Part shown: positions 10,956 to 20,772 of the stretch, piece after piece
Numbering within the stretch: the first letter of the stretch is position 1
Layout: every line of letters starts with the position of its first letter
DNA from: Planoprotostelium fungivorum
Lineage: Eukaryota; Evosea; Variosea; Cavosteliida; Cavosteliaceae
Direction of reading: 5' to 3'
NCBI GenBank assembly: GCA_003024175.1
Contig: MDYQ01000283.1
Location: 1-31,573, forward strand
Length of the DNA: 31,573 nt
Translations under genes and position numbers: made by a program
The notes under the pieces: generated by a model
What the model saw: only the letters and a program-made list of their open reading frames with translations
Databases searched by the model: none
What the model was told of the DNA's origin: nothing

Positions 10956-11228
10956 AGAACAGAGTTCTTGGTGGCATCTTGCATGTAGTTGGTGAGCTTG
11001 ATAAAAGAGGTTTTTTGTTGATCGCTCAACTCACGGGAGGCGTACTGCTGCGAAGCGGAGACATACAAGCCGCCAAAGTCTCGTTCGGTGATGAGTACAC
11101 GAACAGTCTCCATTTGGAACATATACAATAGCCATCCTCTCACCATGTCTTTATCTTTATGATCACACGTGTTGTGACCGTGCAACACAGACACCTTGCA
11201 CCTCAACTGAAGGTTGAAGGTGGAACAT
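10841..11228 (-). CDS. Small unrecognised protein, 3' end antisense to the PX gene
   Basis: Two exons (11195-11228 and 10841-11154) with a 40-nt GT-AG intron (11155-11194) splice in phase into a 115-aa product. The central part (VRGWLLYMFQMETVRVLITE, then GGLYVSASQQYASRELSDQQ) looks protein-like, with an amphipathic character and no signal peptide. I do not recognise the family. As written the last 115 nt overlap the final PX-gene exon on the other strand, so either the two coding regions truly overlap or another intron or stop ends this gene earlier. The 5' end faces the lactonase gene (start 11357) with about 130 bp between them, which would be a shared promoter. Confidence 0.5.
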
Positions 11229-11356
11229 GATATTCGGCTGTCACCCGTTCTCGTGTTCAGGCGAACTTGTCAATACATCGATCCGAACAAGAAGATGGCA
11301 ACTACTTTTCACTTTCCATACAACCGCTACACGAGCAGTATTTTAAAGACGAGATC

Positions 11357-13305
11357 ATGAGGACGGCTGGTGTCTTATTGGGACTTCTCTCCATCGTCCT
11401 TGCGAGGAACGTCTACATCGGCTCGCTCAACAGTGGCATCTGGATCTTCCAGCAGAATGGAGACGGATCTCTCAGTCAAGTGGGCAACCCTGTGACGAGT
11501 GAGTTCTATCGCTCGATAGGGGAGTCGTCCATAGCTGATCCGATATGTTCAGGCAGCTCTGGATTTGTAGCTCTTCACCCCAATGGACAGAACCTCTTCG
11601 CAACGGGTGCGATCCATTACTCCATTGACCTCGATTGACGATGGAATCAGGAGCAGGCGACCAATATGTGTCTTACGGAATGCAAGGAAACAATCTCGTC
11701 TAGTGAGAGCCCATATCAGACATCCCATCCTGACTTTTACAGCTACAACTCGCTCCCTGGACACGATGGACAGGAGTGCTGGACCACTCATGTCAGCGTT
11801 CACCCTGATGGAAAGACCTTGTTCGGTGCCAACTACAAGGATGGATCCTTCGTCGCATACAGCCTCTGGGATAATGGTGCTCTCAACAGGAGAACCTTCT
11901 TGAACGTCCCTGGAACGGGAAGTCACGGAGACAAGACCGACCAACACAGACAGGTATTTGCATTCCGTCTCCATACATCGACATATCATCATATCCCATT
12001 TCACATGTCACAAATCACCATCTCATTTCGACTCCGTCTCACCTCCTCCAGGACGGTCCCCACGCCCACATGATCGTCACATCCCCCAACCCCAAATTTG
12101 TCGTCGGCATGGATCTCGGTGCCGATCGCATCTGGGTGTGGAAGTACAACAGCCAGAACAATTCTCTCACCCCCAACCGTCCCCGCTCCTTCTCCACCCC
12201 CCTGGGAAGCGGTTCCCGCCACATCGCCTTCGGTCGAGACGGTAATTACGCTTACGTCGTCAACGAGATCGCCTGCACCCTCTTGGTCCTCAAATTCGAC
12301 CAGACGAACGGTATATTCTCTCAGGTGATGCATCGCACGTAGCGTACGTACGTACGCTACGTGTGGGAGGGTGGGACTGACACGGTATCAGGTGCAGCTC
12401 ATTTCGAGTCTGCCGCAGGACCAGCAGGGACAGACCTCCATCTCTGCCGGAGAGATCAGAGTCCATCCCAGTGGAAACTTTGTGTACGTAACCAACCGTA
12501 ACACATGGGCGGGTGACATGAACAACATTGGAATCTTCAGCATCAACACCACCACTGGAATGGTCACCCCGGTTGCCTGGGAACCCTCTCGATCTCGCAG
12601 CCCCAGAGGTAATCCATCTACATCGTTGTAGATCATCCTCTCTCCTTTTATTCTCTTTTATTCTCACCTCACCTTTTATCTTCCCTTTATTCTCTTTTAT
12701 TTACGTCTTCCAGGAATGAACGTGTGTCCCAGCGGCAATTACCTCTACGTCGCCAACGAAGAGGCCGACAACAACGGCAACAACCTCTTCGCCTTCAATG
12801 TGGACACCTCCACCGGCAGGCTCTCCCTCTTTGGAAGCTACAGCACAAAGGGCTCGGCCTCTGACGTGGAGTTTACCTACGAGAAACTTTCACCCGTCCC
12901 CCAGCCCACTACCAGCCGCACCTTTTCGTCTACAAGCCGCCACAGTACGTCCACGGTGACTCCGTCTACAACGACCAGCGTGGGAGATATTTCTCTCGGC
13001 ATGGATCGATGGGGAGGAGACATGGACAACATGCCCGTGTGGGCAGATGGACCTCAGGGATGTCAACAGCAGTGCTACTCTACATCGGGTGAGCTTCATC
13101 ATCGTAAAGACGATGACCATCGCGATGGACTTCAACATGATGACGAGCATCATCTTCTTGTCTTTTAGATGCTGAACAGAGAGCAGGTTGTGTCGCGTGG
13201 GCTTACAACACCTGCGATGGAGGTAACTGCTGGCTCAAGAATTCAAACTCTTCTCCTTACTCTTCCAACTGCCGCGCCACCGGCACTATCTTTGGTAGAG
13301 TCTAA
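11357..13305 (+). CDS. Secreted lactonase-type beta-propeller with C-terminal PAN domain
   Basis: Eight exons (11357-11498, 11553-11606, 11651-11702, 11743-11953, 12052-12324, 12392-12608, 12714-13088, 13169-13305) join in phase to 486 aa. A signal peptide (MRTAGVLLGLLSIVLA) is followed by repeated propeller blades of the 6-phosphogluconolactonase/YbhE type: ALHPNGQNLFATG, VSVHPDGKTLFGANY, DGPHAHMIVTSPN, FVVGMDLGADRIWVW, GSRHIAFGRDGNYAYVVNE, VHPSGNFVYVTNR, CPSGNYLYVANEE. After a Thr/Ser/Pro-rich linker (about residues 365-400) comes a PAN-like module: GDMDNMPVWADGPQGCQQQC, GCVAWAYNTC, NCWLKNSN. A cytosolic pentose-phosphate role is unlikely because of the signal peptide; a secreted lactonase or a carbohydrate/protein-binding propeller is more likely (inference). 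Confidence 0.88.
12336..12363. repeat. 28-nt perfect palindrome inside an intron
   Basis: CACGTAGCGTACGT followed directly by its exact reverse complement, ending GTG at 12363. It fills the middle of the 67-nt intron 12325-12391 of the lactonase-PAN gene and could fold into a hairpin in the pre-mRNA. Confidence 0.9.
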
Positions 13306-13988
13306 ATTCGATTCTATAAAGAGAACGATCTTCTTGCGAGTTGTATTCGACGTGTCTTCTCTCGACAAACTGAGATCGTATGATACGGAGTAGAACAGAT
13401 ACGTGGAAGAGAATTCCTCTCATGTGTTGATCTGATCGAGTCAACCTGAAGAGGATTCTGGTAGCAGCCTCGTCACCTCACATCACCAACTCAGGGACAA
13501 CAGTGTGATCATCCTCGAAAGGAGAGCAGAAGCTACTTGTGATCACTGTCGTTTGAGAGGGTCGTTGGAGGTGGCTATAGACACGTTCTTGTCTTGTCTC
13601 TCGTGCAAAAGAGGGTCCTGTTGTCTGCCGACTCTGCGGACCTATGATGGTCTTTTCAACGTTCTTGTCGAGAATTCAGAATGTAGTCAATGTCTTCTAG
13701 CATCGCCTTGGAAGGTTGCGCGGAACATCCTTCCACTCGTTTGAAAGGCAGACCTCGAAAGTTGCAATGCCATAAGATCGGTGGGTCATCTGTTGACACG
13801 GTCACTTGGATTGGGCGAGAGCGGAACCACTGTCAGAAATTAGAGGCAGATAAGAGTGGAGCCTGATGATCTGCACTTGGAAGCAGCCAATAAGATATAT
13901 TCGACCGAAATTTCTACTGTACTTTTTCGTGGGCAGCATGTAAAGATGATGTTACCCCTGTTCGTCACGCACAAATCCCCGCTCGACC
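13306..13988. other. Intergenic stretch without a supported gene
   Basis: About 680 bp between the lactonase-PAN stop and the next chosen start. A 79-codon ORF (13505-13744, plus) with several Cys residues and a 70-codon ORF (13856-14068, plus, GTG-opened) are present, but neither has recognisable motifs and neither splices convincingly into the following gene. It probably holds the next promoter and 5' UTR. Confidence 0.45.
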
Positions 13989-15186
13989 ATGCAAGAGATA
14001 CCGCCTATCCACATCACAGCCGAAGATCCTCTTGTGACGAGATACAAGAGTTTCATCGAGTGATGTAATTCGTAACGTTAGTCGCTGTTTGATGCAGTCG
14101 TTTGGCCAAGTTAAATGGACTTCTCGACACAGAATCAAGCGTCATCGAGTTTGGCGACCGTTTCCCGACAGATGGATCAGCAGAACATCCATTCACTCTC
14201 CAGTGCCGTCTCCGCGATGGGTGGCGTAACATTCGACCTACGTCTGACTCACCGTGATACAGACGTTACGTCCTTTATATTCTCTGTAGAAGATATTCAA
14301 AGCATCCATTCAGTAATGGTGGTCGATTCACTTATTCTCCAACTGGAGATGTCGTTGTGGCTGGTACCACCGCTCTGGAGGGCCCCAAGTACACAGGAGC
14401 CGATCAATCAACGCAGCTGGTGATCATCATCACCTTCCTCTTATGGTTTCTCAGTAGCCCCGTCAAACGCAGTCTTGGAGTGAGAAGGATCATGTCCGAA
14501 ACGACTGAATGAAGCAGACGCAAGATCTGAGGGGAGAGACCATACGTAAGATGAAGGAGAGCATAGACATCTCGATCGAAACATTCTGGGGGGCTCAACC
14601 CAGGCAAGATCACATCTCATGTCTCATTCTGAAATGGAACAGAGAAGATGGCATGACACTCGATGAGGGTCAAATGAAGCCGTTGTTCGAAGAAGTAGAC
14701 AAGCACACCAACGTGGGAGCGTTTGTGACTCCAGAATCGACGAGGTGATGATCATCGTGATCTCATCCAAATTCTCACGTGACCCAGTGTCTTCATCCTC
14801 CACAGGGACCGTCTCATGCTCTTGGCTCTGACGGCTCCAGCCGTTCGCCACCTGAGAGAACGTCTCAGAGAACTCCGCTCATCTTTCCACCTTCGCGACC
14901 GCGAACAAGTGCTGATGTGCATGCCCCATTCTGACAAGAAGATCGTGATCTTGGGAGTACTCTTACTCATGCAGATGGAAGCGGATTCAGAGTACACGGA
15001 ACAGATGTGTATTGTCAGGACGCCTTTCATGTGAAGAACTGACGTCTGCAGAGATATCACAGAGGCACGACCGAGGGAGACGAAGCTACCTTCAGAGCCA
15101 TTCGCGAATGGATGTCATCGCTGGTCTCCATCAGAGATTCCTTCATCGCAACCAAGAAGAGGAAGCACTGCCTTGCCTCTGATTGA
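13989..15186 (+). CDS. Unrecognised multi-exon protein
   Basis: Start ATG at 13989 (CGACCATGC context; an in-frame stop lies upstream). Exons 13989-14059, 14098-14241, 14290-14479, 14518-14744 and 14806-about 15028 join in phase through introns of 38, 48, 38 and 61 nt; the last junction (about 15029-15060) is uncertain. The product is about 330 aa. Visible features: an N-terminal part with VIEFGDRFPTDGSAEH and FTYSPTGDVVVAGTT (beta-rich), a hydrophobic stretch TQLVIIITFLLWFL, then helical segments (HLRERLRELRSSFHLRDREQ) and a C-terminus with REWMSSLVSIRDSF. If the 14480-14517 intron is not removed, the protein stops at 14512 as a 145-aa tail-anchored-like protein. I do not recognise a family. 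Confidence 0.6.
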
Positions 15187-15217
15187 GAGATGAAGGACAA
15201 TGCAACTGTAATGATTG

Positions 15218-15661
15218 TTACATAATACACACGAACAAGTGTTGCGTTCCCTTCTCCTCTCTCCTCTTAAGCGTCATCAAGTCTTCTCTCGTCGAAACGT
15301 TGTCTAAAGTAGAGCACAGGCAGCCGAGTGACGTTCCGTCTCTTGTCTGGTGACGGCAGTATTGACCCACGACCGTGATCACGTTCGAGGATAGGATTCC
15401 ATTCGTAGTCTCATCGCGGAAGCACACGTGCGCATCAATCACCTCACGCATTCGCACCCAGCGCATTCGAAATAGAACGGTATTGCTGAACTGAGGCGAA
15501 AGCCACCGAAAACCGAAGCCGTAAGCACCTGAGCTGCTGTCAAAACGGTTCATTTGAGACCAGGACTGATCTTGCGTAAGTCTGAATCCCCCACAAATTT
15601 CGCAATCAGGAGTACTCAGGAGGTTCAGCAGGTGTGAGTACCACGTCCGTTCATCGCGCAA
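15218..15661 (-). CDS. Possible 147-aa hypothetical protein
   Basis: A single uninterrupted reading frame of 147 codons, longer than most chance ORFs in this window, containing GAYGFGFRWLSPQFSNTVLF and several Cys residues (CEICGG, CLCSTL). It lies in the gap between the unrecognised gene (stop 15186) and the kinase gene (start 15679). If the first ATG is used, only 17 bp separate two divergent starts, which argues against it; an internal ATG near 15552 would leave more room. No family was recognised. It may be chance. Confidence 0.3.
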   Translation of the reverse strand: MRDERTWYSHLLNLLSTPDCEICGGFRLTQDQSWSQMNRFDSSSGAYGFGFRWLSPQFSNTVLFRMRWVRMREVIDAHVCFRDETTNGILSSNVITVVGQYCRHQTRDGTSLGCLCSTLDNVSTREDLMTLKRREEKGTQHLFVCIM

Positions 15662-15678
15662 CCGACCGACAAGTGCGA

Positions 15679-16724
15679 ATGGCGAAGAGATGCATCGGTG
15701 ATTACTACATACGAGACACCATTGGACAGGGGACCTTCTCGAAGGTCAAGATGGGGGTTCATATGAAGACAGGAAAGAGGGTAGCTCTCAAGGTGTGACG
15801 TGATGCGACATGTTCGAGTCGTAACCGCTAATTGTGATGTTAGTTCATCGATACAGATGTGGCAGAAAAGACAGTTGGTATGACTCAATTAGAGAGGGAG
15901 ATCGACATCCACTCAAAATTAGACCACCCCAACGTCGCCAAGCTCATCGAAGTCATACGACAAGACGATCGAGGGAGGATCTGCCTTGTCATGGAACACG
16001 TAGAAGGAACCGACCTGTTAGACTTGATGCTAGATTCACCCAAAGGCAAATTCTCGGAGAAGGAGGTGAGGTCACCGTCGTTTGTTGTGATTGATGGATC
16101 TCAGGCTGCCTTCTATTTTTCACAAATCACATCCGCTGTATCATACATCCACGAGAGAGACATCGCTCACAGGTGTGATGTCTTCCTCCATGCAACCTCA
16201 CATGTGACAGAGACATCAAACTAGAGAACGTCATGGTCGCAGCGAACGGTCATTGTAAACTCATCGACTTTGGTTTCTCTCGAAAGATCAGCATTCAAAG
16301 TCCAATCATGCGAACACCGTGTGGTTCCAGCCTCTACTCTGCACCGGAGATCATGTTGAGAAAGAAATACTGTGGCAAACAGACCGACATGTGGAGTCTG
16401 GGCGTTCTCCTCTATTCACTCGTCTCTGGCTCTGTGAGTAGTTCTTCTGATGGACGATCGACTCATGTATCATTGCAGGTGCCGTGGGCGGGTGCAGATA
16501 TCCATAAGAAGCGATGTCACGCGGTGAAGGGAGAATATGTACCATTAGAAGAGGCGTCTCCTGCACTCCAGAATCTCATCATGGGCTGTCTGTGTGTGGC
16601 TCCATCAGATCGAATGACTTCAATGGAGGCATCATCACACGAATGGACGAGAGCCAGAGAAAAGGGGATGAAACGGAAATTGAGTGGGAAATTAACGAGA
16701 ATTATAAAGAGGATGATGACGTAG
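15679..16724 (+). CDS. Ser/Thr protein kinase, CAMK/SNF1-like, complete
   Basis: Five exons (15679-15792, 15844-16065, 16105-16172, 16211-16433, 16479-16724) give 290 aa, nearly all kinase domain. Motifs in order: IGQGTFSKVKMG (Gly loop), RVALK (catalytic Lys), LEREIDIHSKLDHPN (alphaC Glu), CLVMEHVEGTDLLDLM (hinge), YIHERDIAHRDIKLENV (HRD; an intron splits the Arg codon), LIDFGFSRK (DFG), CGSSLYSAPEI (activation loop to APE), DMWSLGVLLYSLVSG, and SDRMTSMEASSHEW near the end. All catalytic residues are present, so it should be active. The basic tail MKRKLSGKLTRIIKRM could bind membranes or a regulator. There is no UBA or KA1 domain. It resembles the broken kinase at 25.9-26.6 kb. The 44-bp gap to the convergent hydrolase gene implies overlapping 3' signals. 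Confidence 0.92.
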
Positions 16725-16768
16725 CCGCGCGGCGATGATGTGATGTCCATGATTACACGACGATGTCT

Positions 16769-18050
16769 TTAATGACTTCCGTTCTGCAGTGCACTCTCCT
16801 TTTCTCTCCTGAGGAAGAAAGGCACGAGCAGCTCTACCAATTGGCTCGACTTTTCAAATTGAATGTTGTGGTTACCAGAGGGGATTTCAGCTCTGACCAA
16901 GACACCAGCAGTGGTTCTCGGTTTCTTTAGACGTTCTACGAGTAAGTTGATGTCGGAAATGGACACCAGTCTGCAAAGGGAGATCAGATGATGGAATCGC
17001 TGATGTGTGATGGAAATTGGATGATGAAGGTAATTAGCGACGTCATGTTCTTCAGTCCAGAAAAACAAAATAAAATGTATGCTGAAATTTAAAAGATGAT
17101 CGGTGATGATGATCTCCACCTGTCGTGCTGTCCTCTCACGATGAGAGTGGGAACGTTGACGTTGAGGTTCGTGTTGATGAGAGGGTTGTCCGTTAAGAAC
17201 TTGAGTGCTGATAGTGAGAAGTTGACCCAACCCATCTGAGCCCACATGCAGAGGTGACAAAAGTTGAACAAGTGGCTCTCACTCATGGCATTCTGCAGAG
17301 ATGTGAGTGATGTCCACGTGCACGTCGATGGTGGTCGGCATCACCTTGATCGTGTTGAGGAAATACTCTAGAAAGGTATGATTCTGGCCCATGGTGGGGC
17401 TGATGAGTACCATGCTGGCTGCCATCTCTGGGTAATGATTGATGAAAGATAACACGACCTACGAGTGTGAATGACAGACGAGGTGCTTCTATCACTTGGC
17501 ATCCTGCAGAAGCTCCCACGATGTGTGCCTTTGGAATGTTCAATGCTTTCATGAATTGGGATAGCCACTCGGACATTTCATTGATTGAATGTCCTGTACT
17601 GAGTCTTCCTCTGGACTTGCCAAAGCCTGGAAAATCGGGAGCGATGACAACTGGGGTCTATGAATTCAAGTCGTAGAACATGTGTAGTGTTTGTGTTGGC
17701 ATCGCGTGAAACTCACGTGGCTGATGTGCCTGATTTTCACTCCTCTTCAAGAAATCTCTGAGTGTGGGGTGGAAATCAAATGAGGACTTTCCAATGCCGT
17801 GAACGAGGATGATGGGATAATGTGTCGTCTCTGTGGAGTCGTAACTGAGCGTCGAGTGGATCCTGTGATGAAGTGCGCTCCTCTGTTCGTTGGCTGATTG
17901 CGCCTCACGCTTCGAGCCCTTCACATATCGAAAGTTGGCCAATCGATTTGCCACTTTGATTCGCTGAGAGGATACTCTTCCTCCTTTGAAGAGGACGTAT
18001 AAGGTCTCTATTGTCCATAAGATGAAGGAGCAGATGTAGTAGAGGACCAT
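16769..18050 (-). CDS. Membrane-anchored alpha/beta hydrolase
   Basis: The chosen start (18050, ATGG context) opens with a hydrophobic segment, LYYICSFILWTIETLYVLF, a likely signal anchor; an in-frame ATG lies upstream at 18227. Downstream exons give PIILVHGIGKSSFDFHP (oxyanion loop HG), VVIAPDFPGFGKS, AHIVGASAGCQVIE (nucleophile elbow G-x-S-x-G), VVLSFINHYPEMAASMVLIS, VPTLIVRGQHDR (acid Asp) and AEIPSGNHNIQFEKS (His). The Ser-Asp-His triad is therefore complete. Exons are separated by short introns near 17660-17716, 17463-17513, 17285-17310, and 16970-17115. The family covers esterases, lipases and epoxide hydrolases; substrate cannot be told from sequence. The C-terminal exon ends 44 bp from the convergent kinase stop. 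Confidence 0.85.
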
Positions 18051-18397
18051 GATGAGTTTTCTGTGATCAACACGCGCGGAAAAGTGACCACTACAACCTG
18101 TGGTCGATGCAGTGCCCAACGAGGGGGAGACAATATCTTTCGAGGTAACAGCATAATACAAAACAAGGTCGAAACAAGATGGGCGTCTGCGTAGGCTCAT
18201 CTCCGCCAAACGATCGATCTCAGGCAAATCGATGAGAATAATGAATCTATAAAGAATGCGAGCGTTGATCTATCGTTCACGCCGACGTGAGCATGAGACC
18301 TGTTGGGTCTGCTACGTGTCTGGCGGGAAATTATTTTACGTAACGATTACAACGACCAACATCATCAGATCACCGACAGGTGCATCGACATCTTCCA

Positions 18398-19630
18398 ATG
18401 GCAGCGGAGATACCAGAGGATCTGACCTCTCTCTTACAGAAGTGCAGCCAAGCAGTCGAGGAATTCGTAAATCTAGCCACCGATTATGATGCATTTGTCA
18501 TCGGCTTCAACAAGAACCCAGATCGTGAGAGACATTCGACCTGACTCCAAACTCACGCTATCAGCTCCTCCTAACGACAAGCAATGGACCAAACTGATCA
18601 AAAAGATCAAAGAGTCTAGAACCAGCGCGGGGAATTGTGAGAGGTAAGAGACACACGCGATCACTCCTGACCTATTTAGACTCCTCACAACGGGTCTAGA
18701 TGGTCTATCGAAAGTAGCCGCGGACGATAAGAAGCGTAAGAAGGGTATTTTATTCATTTTATTCTTCTTCTCATGCGGTGCAGCTACGGGACCAGCGGCA
18801 CACCCTACCGTGGGAGCGAAGAGGTTTAAAGGAGACTCCACCTTCTCCATTCCTAAAGGGAGACAAGTGGCTGCACGAGTTACAAAAGACAGGGAAGACC
18901 CCGAAGCTTGGATCTTGGCAGCTATCGTTTCTTACGATGAACACAAACAACAGTGAGGGAGTGGATGGAGGATGAGATTGTGATGGTCATTACAGGTATG
19001 AGGTAGAAGATGAAGACCCCGGAGATGAGAGTGAGCCCAATCCATATAGAAAGTGAGACCCTCCGACCTCGTGATGGAGATGTTCACATGAGCAGGCACT
19101 ATTTCTTACCATGTCACTGTCTCATTCCTCTCCCAGCTGAAACGGACAAGGTGATTAAATCTATTTTCTGTCGATTTTAATTCACGTAGTTGAAAGAGAT
19201 ACCCAAAGGCACGAAGGTCCTGTCGATGTTTCCAGACACCACGTCTTTCTACGTGGCAGAGGTGGTGAATCCACCGAAGGGGGTGAGAGTTTTACATGAG
19301 ATCACGTGTGGGTGACATCACCAGAAGAAAAATCCAGAATACACCGTCAAGTTTGAAGATGATGATGATGAGACGGGAGAGACTCCAGAGAGGAGAGTGA
19401 AACCAAAGTACGTGTGTCTGCGAGAGAACACTGCAAAATCTTGAGAATAAATTGGAGTTGTTGTGGTTATCGCTGTCGTATCTCTCTGCCCAAGGAAGGT
19501 ATGGATGTCTTCTTGTCGACAACGTCAGATGCAAGAGAACGAGTGCTCAAACCTTTGCACATCATGATCTCACCCTCTCAAAGTCTGCTGTGTAACACAC
19601 ATCCGATCACATCATGCCGCGTGACTTAAG
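18398..19630 (+). CDS. SGF29-like SAGA/histone-reader subunit
   Basis: ATG at 18398 starts a short helical N-terminus (LTSLLQKCSQAVEEFVNLAT). Exons 18398-18524, 18565-18643, 18680-18735, 18784-18952, 18996-19052, 19096-19150, 19190-19282 and 19325-about 19412 join in phase. The C-terminal half matches the double-Tudor SGF29 domain: GRQVAARVTKDREDPEAWIL, AAIVSYDEHK, YEVEDEDPGDESEP, CHCLIPLPAETD, IPKGTKVLSMFPDTTSFYVA, EVVNPPKG, YTVKFEDDDDE and RRVKPKYV. In yeast and animals this domain reads H3K4 methylation and anchors SAGA or ATAC acetyltransferase complexes; the acidic YEVEDEDP and the F/YVAEVV strands are the family's core. The last exon is uncertain: a frame through 19,460-19,629 (CRISLPKEGMDVF) or an earlier stop are both possible. 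Confidence 0.88.
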
Positions 19631-20063
19631 ATGCTATTTGAATACGAAGGAGGCTCACTCGATAGCTTCCTCACGCCCATTCTATTAATATGAACCGGTA
19701 TACCCTACTTCACTTCTCTTACTCCATCTGTGATACATCCATCGACTTGAAGGGAGAGATCTACCCCACTCGAAGCGACACAGCTCTATCTATGGTACCA
19801 TAGACGTTATACACCTTTCACTCAACGGCTCTTCCATCAGGTGCATCGTCGGGGGTTTTCAATCATTCTTCAGAATAGTTCGAAGCTTCTCTCCAGGGTT
19901 CTGGGCTCCTTCACGGTATGAACCGTGTCTGCAGGGCGACACGAGGCGGGACCATTCACTCACTCTTCCATCACCTTACACGTACCTAACCTAATAGGGA
20001 AGCTGTTCCGAAGCTCTTCTGCAGAAGCAAAAATCGAAACCGCCAACAGCCTCAAGAGGGAAG
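19631..20063. other. Intergenic stretch upstream of the GARP-like gene
   Basis: About 430 bp with no ORF of note on either strand. It would contain the 3' end of the SGF29 gene and the promoter of the next gene. No tRNA-like fold was recognised. Confidence 0.5.
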
Positions 20064-20650
20064 ATGCAGGACACAGACGTGAGCTCGAGCTGGGGTGATG
20101 CCTTCATTCAGTCACCAGATGAAATTGGGGACTGGGTCAGCGAAGTGATGGCTGAGTCATCATCGCCACCGATGACTCTCAGCTCCCCGCTTTCTACAGC
20201 CACCACACCACAGGGTGAGAGGGATGTCATCTCTTTTCCGCAGCTGAGAGATATGACTCAGGCTACGTGGAGGGGACATGCAATTTCTGCCACTGCGTGA
20301 TCAGACTGGCCGTACCTCAGAGACGAAAACAGAAGAAGCCGAACAACGAAAAATGGGCCTGGACAGAAGATCTCCACGCCATGTTTCTCGCCGCCTTCGA
20401 TGACTGCAAGGCGAGACATCCGAACAAGAAACCAACCGCCACGAGCATCCTTCAACGCATGATCGAGTTGGGAGCACCACCATCTCTAAAAAGGACGGCG
20501 ATCGCTTCGCATTGTCAAAAGTTTGAGAAGAAATTGGCACAGAGAGAGGGAGGCATGGACAGAAGACCTCTCTCCGTCCAAATGGGGGACGCTTACTTTG
20601 GAAGGATGATATCGACCAGCGAACCTGTTAATATTGCGCCTGATAAGTAG
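20064..20650 (+). CDS. GARP/Myb-SHAQKY-type DNA-binding protein
   Basis: Two exons (20064-20214 and 20244-20650) around an unusually short 29-nt intron give 185 aa. The acidic, Ser/Thr/Pro-rich N-terminus (EIGDWVSEVMAESSSPPMTL) could be an activation region. A Cys cluster (GTCNFCHCVIRLAVP) precedes a basic patch (RRKQKK) and a Myb-like three-helix domain: KWAWTEDLHAMFLAAFDDC, ATSILQRMIELGAPP, then TAIASHCQKFEKKLAQ. The WTxDLHxxFxxA start and SHxQKF end match the GARP/SHAQKY class best known from plants, with an insertion (KARHPNKKP) where plant members have a short loop. A transcription factor role is inferred from the domain. Confidence 0.78.
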
Positions 20651-20772
20651 TTCCCTGTTTGAACCCGCGGTATGATGACGCGAAATCACTATGGGAACTC
20701 GTCTTCTTAACGCACCTTTTTGCAAGGTGACGATTGAATACAAGTTACACAAAATAAAATTCCTTGGAATTT

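Noticed and set aside
14509-14512. ATGA overlap of a stop and a possible start, as in bacterial operons
   Set aside because: A GTGAGA donor at 14480 and a GCAG acceptor at 14517 remove this stretch in phase, and all neighbours have spliceosomal introns, so a bacterial-type coupling is unlikely.
19631-20063. Search for a tRNA or small RNA gene in the intergenic gap
   Set aside because: A GTTCGAAGC string is present, but no cloverleaf arms or polymerase III box pair could be made out by eye.
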